A DNA stretch of 18,240 nucleotides from Verrucomicrobia bacterium UBA6775 (GTDB lineage: Bacteria; Verrucomicrobiota; Verrucomicrobiia; Limisphaerales; UBA1096). Below, piece after piece: positions 1-6,924 of the stretch; positions within the stretch are counted from its first letter, which is position 1, and every line of letters starts with the position of its first letter. Below the pieces are notes generated by a model. It worked only from the letters and a program-made list of their open reading frames with translations. It was not told where the DNA came from and did not search any database. The translations under genes and the position numbers were made by a program. The stretch spans positions 1 through 18,240 of the forward strand of contig DKGH01000173.1 in NCBI GenBank assembly GCA_002453165.1, written 5' to 3'.

Positions 1-133
1 ACAGATTTTTTCAAAGAGTGTTTTTTCCATCGTGCCTCAAGCGCAGCCTGAATGAAAAATTGGCCGATAGCCAGCCGAACCAATCGAAAAGACTTTACAA
101 ATTGTTAGTTCACAATATTTTATCGGTAGCCCA
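1..133. other. AT-rich leader region, no gene seen
   Basis: No credible coding frame is visible. The stretch is clearly AT-richer than the rest of the window and holds T-runs near 6-12 and 21-27. It probably contains the end of an upstream unit and the promoter of the first GYF gene. Nothing else is recognisable. Confidence 0.5.
94..121 (+). promoter_or_regulatory. possible sigma-70 type promoter of the GYF gene pair
   Basis: A TTTACA hexamer at 94-99 is followed, after 16 bases, by TATTTT at 116-121, in the only AT-rich part upstream of the ATG at 134. Transcription from it would give a leader of only a few bases. There is no good Shine-Dalgarno sequence before the ATG, which would fit a near-leaderless message. 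AT-rich DNA gives such matches by chance, so this is weak. Confidence 0.22.
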
Positions 134-643
134 ATGAGCGACAGGCTATATTATTTCAAGGCCGGTGACGGCAACGAGTACGGCCCGATCTCCGCCGAGG
201 AAGTTACCGCTTGGCAAAAGCAGGGCCGGATGAATAGCGAGTCCCTCGTTCGCTACGAGGATTCAAATGACTGGGTGCCGCTGGTAAATATGCCCGAGTT
301 GACATCTCCAACCGTCTCTACACCTCCGGTACTTGTCACTCAATCAATTGAACCTCCCACACAACAGCCCGTTCGATACGAGGAACACCGAGGTACAACG
401 ATTCTGATACTCGGAATTCTAAGCCTCATGATGTGCGGCTTTTTCACAGGCATCCCTGCATGGATAATGGGCAAGGGAGACCTCGCCAAAATGGATAGAG
501 GGGAGATGGATCCGGAAGGGCGAAGCATCACCATGGGCGGCATGGTATGCGGAATAATAACCTGTGTTTTGTCTTTATTATCAATCATATTACTGGTTGC
601 CTTTATAGCCTTGGGTATTGGCCTCGAATCCATGGGGCACTAA
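134..643 (+). CDS. GYF_2 (DUF4339) and DUF4190-type membrane protein, copy 1
   Basis: A 169-residue protein. Residues 4-52 form a GYF_2-type domain: YYF at 6-8, then GPIS at 17-20, a W at 27, and the closing DWVPL at 46-50. A Pro/Thr-rich linker (about 53-82) leads to a DUF4190-like membrane part with hydrophobic segments at about 88-112 and 134-163 and a short polar loop containing a KMDxGxMDP-like stretch. In this family the GYF-like module is thought to bind peptides and the DUF4190 part anchors it in the membrane; no function is known. No signal peptide is seen, so the GYF module is probably cytoplasmic. The next gene starts 4 bp after the TAA and is a paralogue, so the two are likely co-transcribed. 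GC is lower than in neighbouring genes. Confidence 0.85.
   Translation: MSDRLYYFKAGDGNEYGPISAEEVTAWQKQGRMNSESLVRYEDSNDWVPLVNMPELTSPTVSTPPVLVTQSIEPPTQQPVRYEEHRGTTILILGILSLMMCGFFTGIPAWIMGKGDLAKMDRGEMDPEGRSITMGGMVCGIITCVLSLLSIILLVAFIALGIGLESMGH
146..301 (+). repeat. direct repeat, copy 1 (GYF coding module)
   Basis: This stretch codes for the GYF module and is repeated at 654-809. The alignment needs no gaps. By eye the differences are few, mostly third-position synonymous changes up to the DWVPL motif, then a short divergent stretch and the shared sequence for MPEL. Outside this block the two genes diverge strongly. Confidence 0.85.
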
Positions 644-647
644 TCCG

Positions 648-1217
648 ATGAGACTATATTATTTCAAGGCCGGTGATGGCAACGAGTACGGCCCGATATC
701 CGCAGAGGAAGTTGCCGCTTGGCAGAAGCAGGGTCGGATGAACAGCGAGTCCCTCGTTCGCCACGAGGATTCAAACGACTGGGTACCGCTGGGCCGTATG
801 CCCGAGTTGGCCTCCTCTCCGCCGCCTCCACCTTCCAATCCTCAGTCAACGTCCGCGTCAAGTTCGGGGATCGGTATTCAAACGTCCGTTGACGAACAGA
901 ACTACGATGAGGATCATCGCGGAGGACTCATACTGGGCCTCGGTATCGGGGGCTTGGTACTTTCGATCACTTGTTGCTGTACACTGCCATTACCTATTGG
1001 GCTGTTAATCGCAATTCCGGCCTGGGCGATGGGCTCATCAGACATGCGTAAAATGAACGCGGGGAAAATGGATCCAAGTGGTAAAGGGAATACAAAGGGA
1101 GGTTTAATTTGCGGAATCATCGGCACCATCCTCTCGCTCATGGGCTTACTCCTACTTATCGCAGCAGTTGTTTTCGAATTCTCCACAGATGAATTCGACA
1201 GTTTTATGCCTAGATAG
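648..1217 (+). CDS. GYF_2 (DUF4339) and DUF4190-type membrane protein, copy 2
   Basis: A 189-residue protein. I chose the ATG at 648 over an upstream TTG at 618 because it lines up with the start of the paralogue (M-R-L-Y-Y-F against M-S-D-R-L-Y-Y-F) and avoids a 26-bp overlap with copy 1. The N-terminal ~46 residues (GYF module) are almost identical to copy 1. The Pro/Ser-rich linker and the membrane domain are diverged, with two hydrophobic segments including a Cys-rich run (TCCCT), and the KMDPSG loop matches KMDxGEMDP of copy 1. Its TAG stop touches the stop of convergent prfB with no spacer. Function is unknown; a peptide-binding membrane adaptor is inference from the fold. Confidence 0.85.
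   Translation: MRLYYFKAGDGNEYGPISAEEVAAWQKQGRMNSESLVRHEDSNDWVPLGRMPELASSPPPPPSNPQSTSASSSGIGIQTSVDEQNYDEDHRGGLILGLGIGGLVLSITCCCTLPLPIGLLIAIPAWAMGSSDMRKMNAGKMDPSGKGNTKGGLICGIIGTILSLMGLLLLIAAVVFEFSTDEFDSFMPR
654..809 (+). repeat. direct repeat, copy 2 (GYF coding module)
   Basis: Partner of 146-301 at a fixed offset of 508 bp. Conservation stops where the linker begins, as expected from partial tandem duplication or from gene conversion limited to the 5' part of the gene. Confidence 0.85.
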
Positions 1218-2360
1218 TTACGCCTCTACGTCGTCGGCGCCGCTGGCTTTCTCGGTTGGACAGCCGGCGCGGAGCCAGCCGTTGACGAACGGATCCAGTT
1301 CCCCATCCATCACACCCTGCACGTCGCTTGCCTGCACGTTGGTTCGCAGATCCTTGACCATGCGGTATGGCTGGAACACATAGCTACGAATCTGGTTACC
1401 CCACGAGATGCTGCCCTTGTCGCCATAGAACTTTTCCATCTCTGATTTTTGCTCGTCCTCGCGCAGGGCGGTGATCTTGGCCATGAGAATGTTCATCGCT
1501 GTCGCCCGGTTTTGATGCTGCGAACGCTGGTTTTGACAGGCCACGACCAGCCCGGTCGGGATGTGTCGAATCCGCACCGCGGTCTCCACCTTGTTGACGT
1601 TCTGCCCACCCTTGCCGCCGGAGCGGAAGGTGCCGACCTCGAACTCGCTCGGCGGCAGTTCCTCCTGCTCGCTCTCCTCAATCTCGGCGATAACATCGAC
1701 GCTGGCAAAACTCGTGTGGCGCCGCTTGTTTGAGTCGAATGGCGAAATGCGCACGAGGCGGTGCACGCCGCGTTCGGCCTTGCAGTAGCCGTAGGCATTC
1801 TCGCCGCTGATCAACAGGGTGGCGCTCTTGACTCCCGCGACTTCGCCCGGCAGCAGTTCGCTCACCTCCGCTTTCCAGCCGCGTTCCTCGGCCCAGCGTT
1901 GGTACATGCGTAGCATCATGCTGGCCCAGTCGCACGACTCCGTGCCGCCGGCACCTGCGTTGATCGAGAGGATGCAGTTGTTGCGATCGTGCGGCCCGTC
2001 GAGCATCAGCTCCAGTTCCAGTTCCTCCAGTCCCTCGGCAAAGCCGGACAGATCCTTTTCGATTTCCGTGCGGATATCCGTCCGGGTGGCCTCATCCTCG
2101 GCGGCGGCCATCTCGAGCATGGTCTCCATGTCGGACTGCTGCGACTCGGCCTTGAGGAGCGGCTCGATGCGGCGCTTGATCGCCGATGACTCGTCGACCA
2201 GTTTTTGGGCGTAATTGCGGTTGTCCCAAAAATTATCCTGCGACATCTCCCCCTCGATCTCAGTCAGGCGGTTTTGAGCCTTGGGAACATCCAAAAATTT
2301 CCGAAGATGCGCCACCCGATCAGCGGTCACCTTCAATTGTTCCTCAATCTCCTCAAACAT
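1218..2360 (-). CDS. prfB: peptide chain release factor 2
   Basis: RF2 ends translation at UGA and UAA by triggering peptidyl-tRNA hydrolysis on the ribosome. From the ATG at 2360 the protein has 380 residues. It carries the RF2-type tripeptide SPF at 206-208 for stop recognition and the catalytic GGQ at 251-253, almost the same positions as in E. coli RF2 (205-207 and 250-252). That agreement supports this start over the TTG at 2384, which would add 8 residues. The region that in most bacteria holds the in-frame UGA and programmed +1 frameshift is continuous here: around codons 20-25 the frame reads HLRKFLDVPK through TTT-TTG-GAT. So autoregulation by frameshifting appears lost. The gene lies 65 bp downstream of the SMUG1 gene on the same strand and its stop abuts the GYF copy 2 stop. 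Confidence 0.97.
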   Translation of the reverse strand: MFEEIEEQLKVTADRVAHLRKFLDVPKAQNRLTEIEGEMSQDNFWDNRNYAQKLVDESSAIKRRIEPLLKAESQQSDMETMLEMAAAEDEATRTDIRTEIEKDLSGFAEGLEELELELMLDGPHDRNNCILSINAGAGGTESCDWASMMLRMYQRWAEERGWKAEVSELLPGEVAGVKSATLLISGENAYGYCKAERGVHRLVRISPFDSNKRRHTSFASVDVIAEIEESEQEELPPSEFEVGTFRSGGKGGQNVNKVETAVRIRHIPTGLVVACQNQRSQHQNRATAMNILMAKITALREDEQKSEMEKFYGDKGSISWGNQIRSYVFQPYRMVKDLRTNVQASDVQGVMDGELDPFVNGWLRAGCPTEKASGADDVEA

Positions 2361-2425
2361 AGGGCGGGCAATGTACGGTCGCAATGTGAGGTTTCAAGAA
2401 CCAAGTTCCGCTTGGCCGCGATCCG

Positions 2426-3229
2426 TTATCCCCAGATGCCCTGTTCCCGGAGCTGCTTCTCGGCCTGCTCGGCCCAGCCGCGGTTGGCCGCCGGGCTGGC
2501 CGGGCTGGGGTGCAGCACGCGCCCGATCTTCACCGGCGCTTGGCCAAGCACCTCCTCCGCCTTCTTTTCCGCGAACCCGCCGACGGCCACGAGCCATTCC
2601 GGCTGCACGATTTCCACCACCTTGGCCAAGTGCTCGTTGCACACCGCCTCCAGTGGCCGGGTCTCGACTGCGGGCAGCTTGTCCGGCGTGCGGTTCCGGC
2701 CGGTCTCCTCCAGAAACGCCAACGGACAATAGTTCACCACAAAATTCCCGGCAAAAAACGCCTCCGGTTGGCCAAATTTTTCGGCAAAAAAGCCCCAGAG
2801 CCGCCTGCCGCTCACTTCGCTGCGGGGGCATTGCAGGCCTTGGATCGGGCGCTTGGGATGCTCTCTGGCCGGTTTGCCAATCGGAGCGTCGATCTGCAAC
2901 CAGTCGCGCACCGCCGCCACTTCGCCAAACGGCACACCCACCTGCGCCATGCCAAACGGGCCGGGATTCATCCCGAGAAACACCACCTGTTTTTTGCCAC
3001 CGCCGTATCGGGTCAAAAACTGCTCGTGCGCCGGCCAGGCATAGTCGAGCGGGTTGTAAACAAACTCCACCGGCGGGGCGAAACTCAGTCGGTTCACCGC
3101 ATCGCGAAGCTCAGCGGCGGCGGCGATCAATGGGGAGGCATCGGAATCCTGCGGCACGCCGCCCTTATAGGCGCGGTTCGCACCCTTTGCCAAGCTCTTG
3201 GCCGAGCGGTTTTTGGGCTGCGGTGGCAA
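2426..3229 (-). CDS. SMUG1-type uracil-DNA glycosylase
   Basis: Base-excision repair enzyme that removes uracil (and in characterised members some oxidised pyrimidines) from DNA. It matches the SMUG1 family closely: FxPPVEFVYNPLDYAW near 50-65, the catalytic motif GMNPGPFGM at 86-94 (N88 corresponds to the catalytic Asn), VPFGEV and VRDWL just after, EHPKRPIQGLxCPRSEVSG near 113-131, and the second active-site motif HPSPASPAAN at 240-249 (H240). Numbering is from a TTG start at 3229, giving 267 residues with a very basic first 20. A GTG at 3157 (243 residues), preceded by AAGG at about 5 bases, is an equally good start and keeps the whole domain. The family is best known from animals and is patchy in bacteria. 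Two CTTGGCCAAG palindromes lie inside the gene. Confidence 0.93.
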   Translation of the reverse strand: MPPQPKNRSAKSLAKGANRAYKGGVPQDSDASPLIAAAAELRDAVNRLSFAPPVEFVYNPLDYAWPAHEQFLTRYGGGKKQVVFLGMNPGPFGMAQVGVPFGEVAAVRDWLQIDAPIGKPAREHPKRPIQGLQCPRSEVSGRRLWGFFAEKFGQPEAFFAGNFVVNYCPLAFLEETGRNRTPDKLPAVETRPLEAVCNEHLAKVVEIVQPEWLVAVGGFAEKKAEEVLGQAPVKIGRVLHPSPASPAANRGWAEQAEKQLREQGIWG

Positions 3230-3379
3230 GCGGAGCGCGACACCTCTTTTTCGGTTAAACTGTTTGGAGGATTCCGGTGCCCGGTACGTTTATCAACCTG
3301 AGAAATAAAACCAAAAGCGCCGTCGCCGCTTCGCTCTGCCGGTATACTCCAAATGACCAAGCGCTTGACGGCCAAGCCG
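3230..3379. other. intergenic region between the DUF1549/DUF1553 and SMUG1 genes
   Basis: 150 bp without a credible gene. On the minus strand it starts just after the DUF1553 stop and would hold that gene's terminator and the SMUG1 promoter. It contains the 10-bp palindrome CAAGCGCTTG at 3358-3367, next to a degenerate CTTG...GGCCAAG. On the minus strand AGAGGTG lies 11 bases before the SMUG1 TTG, a possible but distant ribosome binding site. Confidence 0.5.
3301..3335 (-). terminator. weak candidate terminator after the DUF1549/DUF1553 gene
   Basis: Read on the minus strand, a GC-rich stretch with short complementary arms (AGCG/CGCT) runs into a T-rich tract, TTTTGGTTTTATTT. The stem is only 4 bp, so intrinsic termination here is doubtful. 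Confidence 0.22.
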
Positions 3380-6307
3380 CTAATCGACGTAGACGAATTC
3401 GTTGGTGTTGAGGAGGACTCGGCAGAAGCCGTTGAGGGCGGCGGCCGGGTCTTCCGCTTGGCCAAGTAGATCGCAGAAGTGTTTGGCCTCCTCCGGGCTG
3501 GGCGATCGGCTCAACGTATACCGGTAGGCCAGGCGAACCTGCTCCGGCACGCTGCGGCCGGCCTCGCGCAGCACGCGCTTGGCCAAGGAGGTGGCCTCCT
3601 CGTTCACGAAGTCACCATTGAAAAGCGAGAGCGCCTGCAATGGCGTGACCGAGGTGCGGCGGCGCGGCCGCGACTCGTCGCACACGGTGGAGTCGAACGC
3701 CTGCATGAACGGCATGTTCAACGTGCGCTGCTGGTAGATGTAAATGCTGCGCTTGCGCCCCTCGTGACCAACCTGCGTGTCCCACTTGTTCTCGGAATAT
3801 TTCACCGTCTCGGCGATGTCGCCGGGTAGCGGCGGAAAAATCGGCAACCCGTACAGCTCATTGTTGAGCCGCCCACTGGCGGTGAGGACGCTGTCGCGGA
3901 TGGCCTCGGCGTCGAGGCGCCGCTGTTCATAGCGCCACCAAAGATCGTTAAGCGGGTCGGCCGCCGAGGCGGTTTCATTCACGACGAATGACGACTGCCG
4001 ATAGGTGCTGGAGGTGACGATCAGCCGGTGCATCGCCTTGAGGCTCCAGCGCTGGTTGACGAACTGCCCGGCCAGCCAGTCGAGCAACTCGGGGTGCGTC
4101 GCGCCGCCGCTGAGTTTTCCAAAATCACTCGGTGTCTTGACGATGCCGCGACCGAAGTGGCGGTACCACAGGCGGTTCATCATCACGCGCGCGGTGAGCG
4201 GGTTATCCGGTCTGGCGATCCAATTGGCCAGCGCCATTCGGCGGCTGCGCGTGGGCCAGCGCTTAAACGGGTCCAACCGGATCGCCGCCGGCTTGGTATG
4301 GCCGGTGACGATGCTCGGGAAACCGGCCTTCACCACCTTGCCGTCGTTGTCGAACTCGCCGCGCAACTTGACCCTCGTCACCGGCACGCCCGGCTCGTAC
4401 GGCGGCCCGAACGAGTGGCGCAACGACATCGCCTCGGGCTGGAGCCGCTTGAGGCTTTGTTTCACGAACCGGTCACGGTTCTCAAGGCTGTAAAAGAGAT
4501 CGCGTTCGTTCTTGGTGAACAGGTCATTTGAATAGTCGTAGACCCGGTCGCGCAGCTTGCCGCCGGCACCATCCGGGGTGACGAACGTGGACAACATGGC
4601 CCCACCGCCGCCCACCGCAAACCCGTACACCTCGCCTTTACTCTCGGCGGAAAAGATGACCACCATCGTTCCGGCCTGATCATCGAGGAACTTGGCCAAG
4701 CCGCCCCGGGCGATGCTGCCGAGCAGGAAACTGTTGTCGAAGTAAACCGCGGGCGCCTGGCCAAGCCGGCTCATCTTCGGCTGACGCGCCGGCTCCGTCT
4801 GGCCAAGCGCGGTGCCGGTGACCTTGTCCACCCAGGCGGCGATGCGGCTGCCCTCGGCCGGGTTGGGGGTCTCGGCGTTGGCGTCGATGTCCCCGGCGTC
4901 CAGCCAGAATCGCAGCCCGTCCGTGGGCGGTTCCGGCGCCTGCCCCTCGCCGTGGTAGCGGGCCTTCACGTAGCGATCGAGTGCCCCGCGCTGCTCCTCA
5001 TTAAGCACCTGGCCGTAAATCAAAACCTCGGCAAACGCCCCCTTGTGGTCGCCGCCTCTCGCCCGCCCGTCCCCCTCGGTGTAGGCGCCGAGTGTGATGT
5101 GTTCCGGCTTGGGCAGGTCACCAAACCACTTGCCGTTGTTTGTGCCGCTCTTGCTGCCGTAGCGCTGGGCCGGTTTGCCGTCGGTGAAGTAGGACCACGC
5201 CTTGCCGTCGGACGAGGCCACGGTGTAGTGCGGTTTGCCGTCAGTCACGTTTGCCGGGTCATAAATATAGTCGTTGCCCAACCCGCCGCCGATGGCCTGC
5301 AGACCGAACCCCGAGGCTTGGCGGGGGATGCGTTTTTCCAGCTCCTTCGTCAGGCTCGCCAGTTTTGTCTTGGCCTCGCCGACCTGTTTTTGCAGGCGGG
5401 CGCGCTTGTCGTTGATCAGTGCCTCCTCGTGTGCGCGATAATACCGCGCCGGCAACGGGCCGCCGATCTGGAAGCCGTCTCCGCGTAGCGGCGGCTGAAT
5501 CTGCACCGTGGAGAAGAACGCCTGCATGCGGTAAAAGTCATCGATCGGGATGGCGTCGTATTTGTGGTCGTGACACTGGGCGCAACCCATCGTGAGCCCG
5601 AGGAAAACCGAGCTGACCGTCGAAGTCATCTCGCTGAGCAACTCGTGACGGGTGCGATCCCCGCGCGGCTCGGTGAACGGCGCCAACCGCAGAAACGTCA
5701 GCGCCACGGTGCGCTCGGCGTCCATCCCCGGCAGTTCACCCGCACCCATGATCTCGTTGAACTCGTCCCCCGCAATCTGTTCACGGATGAACAGGTCGTA
5801 CGGTTTGTCGCGGTTGAGCGAGTCGATGACGTAGTCGCGGTAACGCCACGCGTGCGGCGTGTCGGGGTCGCCCTCGTAGCCGGCGGTGTCGGCGTAGCGG
5901 GCGAGGTCCAGCCAGTAGCGCCCCCAGCGTTCGCCGTAGCGGGGGTCGTTGAGCAGTTGATCGACCAGCCGCTGGTAGGCCAGCGGGCTGCGGTCGTTGA
6001 CAAAGGCATCTGCCACGGCCGGCTCGGGCGGCACGCCGAGCAGATCAAAATAGAGGCGACGCACCAGCGCACGGCGCTTGGCCAAGGGAGCCGGCTCGAT
6101 GCCCCGGGCCTCAAGCTTGGAAAGGATGAATGCGTCGATCGGGTTGCTGACCCAGTTGGTGTTCGTCACCTCCGGCGGTGTCACCGCAGTCACCGGCGTG
6201 AACGGCCAGCGCTTGGCCATCTGCGGTTCGGTTTCCTCCGCTTGGCCAAGTACAGTCAGTAAAAAGATCGCGGCAAGTGTGGCGAATCGTCGCATGAATC
6301 GGTTCAA
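3380..6307 (-). CDS. secreted DUF1549/DUF1553 (planctomycete surface-domain type) protein
   Basis: A 975-residue protein with a signal peptide (basic MNRFMRR, hydrophobic core to about 20, cleavage probably after GQA). DUF1549 covers about 53-265: NPIDAFILSKLE, FDLLGVPP, RYGERWGRYWLD, AWRYRDYVIDS, and a heme-c-like CAQCH at 242-246 followed by DHKYD. DUF1553 covers about 690-950, starting RMALANWIARPDNPLTARV and including NRLWYRHFGRGI. Between them lies a ~300-residue insert with two jelly-roll (LamG-like) fragments: one ending AEVLIYGQVLNEEQR near 427-440, one starting LRFWLDAGDID near 474-484. The N-terminal cytochrome domain PSCyt1 common in this family is absent. Such genes usually precede a DUF1501 gene; none is present. 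Members are abundant in Planctomycetes and Verrucomicrobia, exported, and suspected to act in polysaccharide or sulfated-glycan use, without firm biochemistry. It holds five exact CTTGGCCAAG copies. Confidence 0.93.
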   Translation of the reverse strand: MNRFMRRFATLAAIFLLTVLGQAEETEPQMAKRWPFTPVTAVTPPEVTNTNWVSNPIDAFILSKLEARGIEPAPLAKRRALVRRLYFDLLGVPPEPAVADAFVNDRSPLAYQRLVDQLLNDPRYGERWGRYWLDLARYADTAGYEGDPDTPHAWRYRDYVIDSLNRDKPYDLFIREQIAGDEFNEIMGAGELPGMDAERTVALTFLRLAPFTEPRGDRTRHELLSEMTSTVSSVFLGLTMGCAQCHDHKYDAIPIDDFYRMQAFFSTVQIQPPLRGDGFQIGGPLPARYYRAHEEALINDKRARLQKQVGEAKTKLASLTKELEKRIPRQASGFGLQAIGGGLGNDYIYDPANVTDGKPHYTVASSDGKAWSYFTDGKPAQRYGSKSGTNNGKWFGDLPKPEHITLGAYTEGDGRARGGDHKGAFAEVLIYGQVLNEEQRGALDRYVKARYHGEGQAPEPPTDGLRFWLDAGDIDANAETPNPAEGSRIAAWVDKVTGTALGQTEPARQPKMSRLGQAPAVYFDNSFLLGSIARGGLAKFLDDQAGTMVVIFSAESKGEVYGFAVGGGGAMLSTFVTPDGAGGKLRDRVYDYSNDLFTKNERDLFYSLENRDRFVKQSLKRLQPEAMSLRHSFGPPYEPGVPVTRVKLRGEFDNDGKVVKAGFPSIVTGHTKPAAIRLDPFKRWPTRSRRMALANWIARPDNPLTARVMMNRLWYRHFGRGIVKTPSDFGKLSGGATHPELLDWLAGQFVNQRWSLKAMHRLIVTSSTYRQSSFVVNETASAADPLNDLWWRYEQRRLDAEAIRDSVLTASGRLNNELYGLPIFPPLPGDIAETVKYSENKWDTQVGHEGRKRSIYIYQQRTLNMPFMQAFDSTVCDESRPRRRTSVTPLQALSLFNGDFVNEEATSLAKRVLREAGRSVPEQVRLAYRYTLSRSPSPEEAKHFCDLLGQAEDPAAALNGFCRVLLNTNEFVYVD

Positions 6308-6356
6308 TCTGGGCGAAAACTAGGCTCCTGCCCAAGCGAATGCAACCCGCTGTTTT

Positions 6357-6842
6357 CTAGAAAGGTCGAAACATTTTACCAGCCCCCAATGCGGTCAAAA
6401 TGGCGGCACCAACGAAATACCAAATCACATAAAAAATGACCGTGCTGATTATGGAGATTACCCCTCCCTTTACGATGCCGATCGACTCCTCGTCGATCTC
6501 TATGAAGCGTCCAATCACGTATGCCCCCACCAGGAACTGCCCCAAGTAGACGTATAACGGGTTCAACCCCAACCTTATCGTCACGATCATGAATCCCGCC
6601 GTGCAGGCCAAAACGATGGACATCATGAGGTAGGAAGCCTTAAAGGGAACCGCTTCGTCATAAATGGCCTTAACAGCCAGCATTAAACTGGCCGCCAAGA
6701 CCGGAACCATCGCCCCAAAAAGAATGGCCGCCAGCATGAATAGCCCCTGTATCAACCCACCCACTCCCGGCACAAACGACCCAAGCAGAAACATGAAAAT
6801 GGCACCCACGATCAGGCCGGCTATTATCATCGCTTTCGGCAT
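6357..6842 (-). CDS. polytopic membrane protein of unknown function
   Basis: A 161-residue, very hydrophobic protein from an ATG at 6842. About five membrane segments are visible, roughly 4-26, 30-58, 69-90, 94-111 and 122-151, with short loops such as YDEAVPFKA and IEIDEESIG. I do not recognise the family and see no catalytic motif. GC is lower than in its neighbours and it has no CTTGGCCAAG word. It ends 49 bp before the DUF1549/DUF1553 start on the same strand and is divergent from the CotH gene, so it could be the first gene of a two-gene unit, though no functional link is evident. Confidence 0.75.
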   Translation of the reverse strand: MPKAMIIAGLIVGAIFMFLLGSFVPGVGGLIQGLFMLAAILFGAMVPVLAASLMLAVKAIYDEAVPFKASYLMMSIVLACTAGFMIVTIRLGLNPLYVYLGQFLVGAYVIGRFIEIDEESIGIVKGGVISIISTVIFYVIWYFVGAAILTALGAGKMFRPF

Positions 6843-6924
6843 AGCCTTAATGGTTGCACGGAATACAATTTACATCAACTAATTTTATTAAATCTTTTAT
6901 ATCAACATCTTAGTCATTGCGGCA
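6843..6924. promoter_or_regulatory. AT-rich divergent promoter region
   Basis: This 82-bp gap (118 bp if the GTG at 6961 starts the CotH gene) is much more AT-rich than the rest of the window, especially 6868-6905, and separates two divergent genes. It must carry the promoters of both. Several AT-rich hexamers could serve as -10 boxes (for example TATATC near 6899), but none pairs with a convincing -35, so I mark only the region. Confidence 0.5.

Noticed and set aside
1236..1275. GC-rich inverted repeat (GCGCC/GGCGC with nested GGCT/AGCC) near the prfB stop as a terminator
   Set aside because: Lies in prfB coding sequence, has a bulge and no T-run; not enough to call.
6315..6357. GAAAAC/GTTTTC inverted repeat after the 6357-6842 gene
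   Set aside because: Six-base AT-rich arms 31 bases apart; too weak for a terminator or operator.
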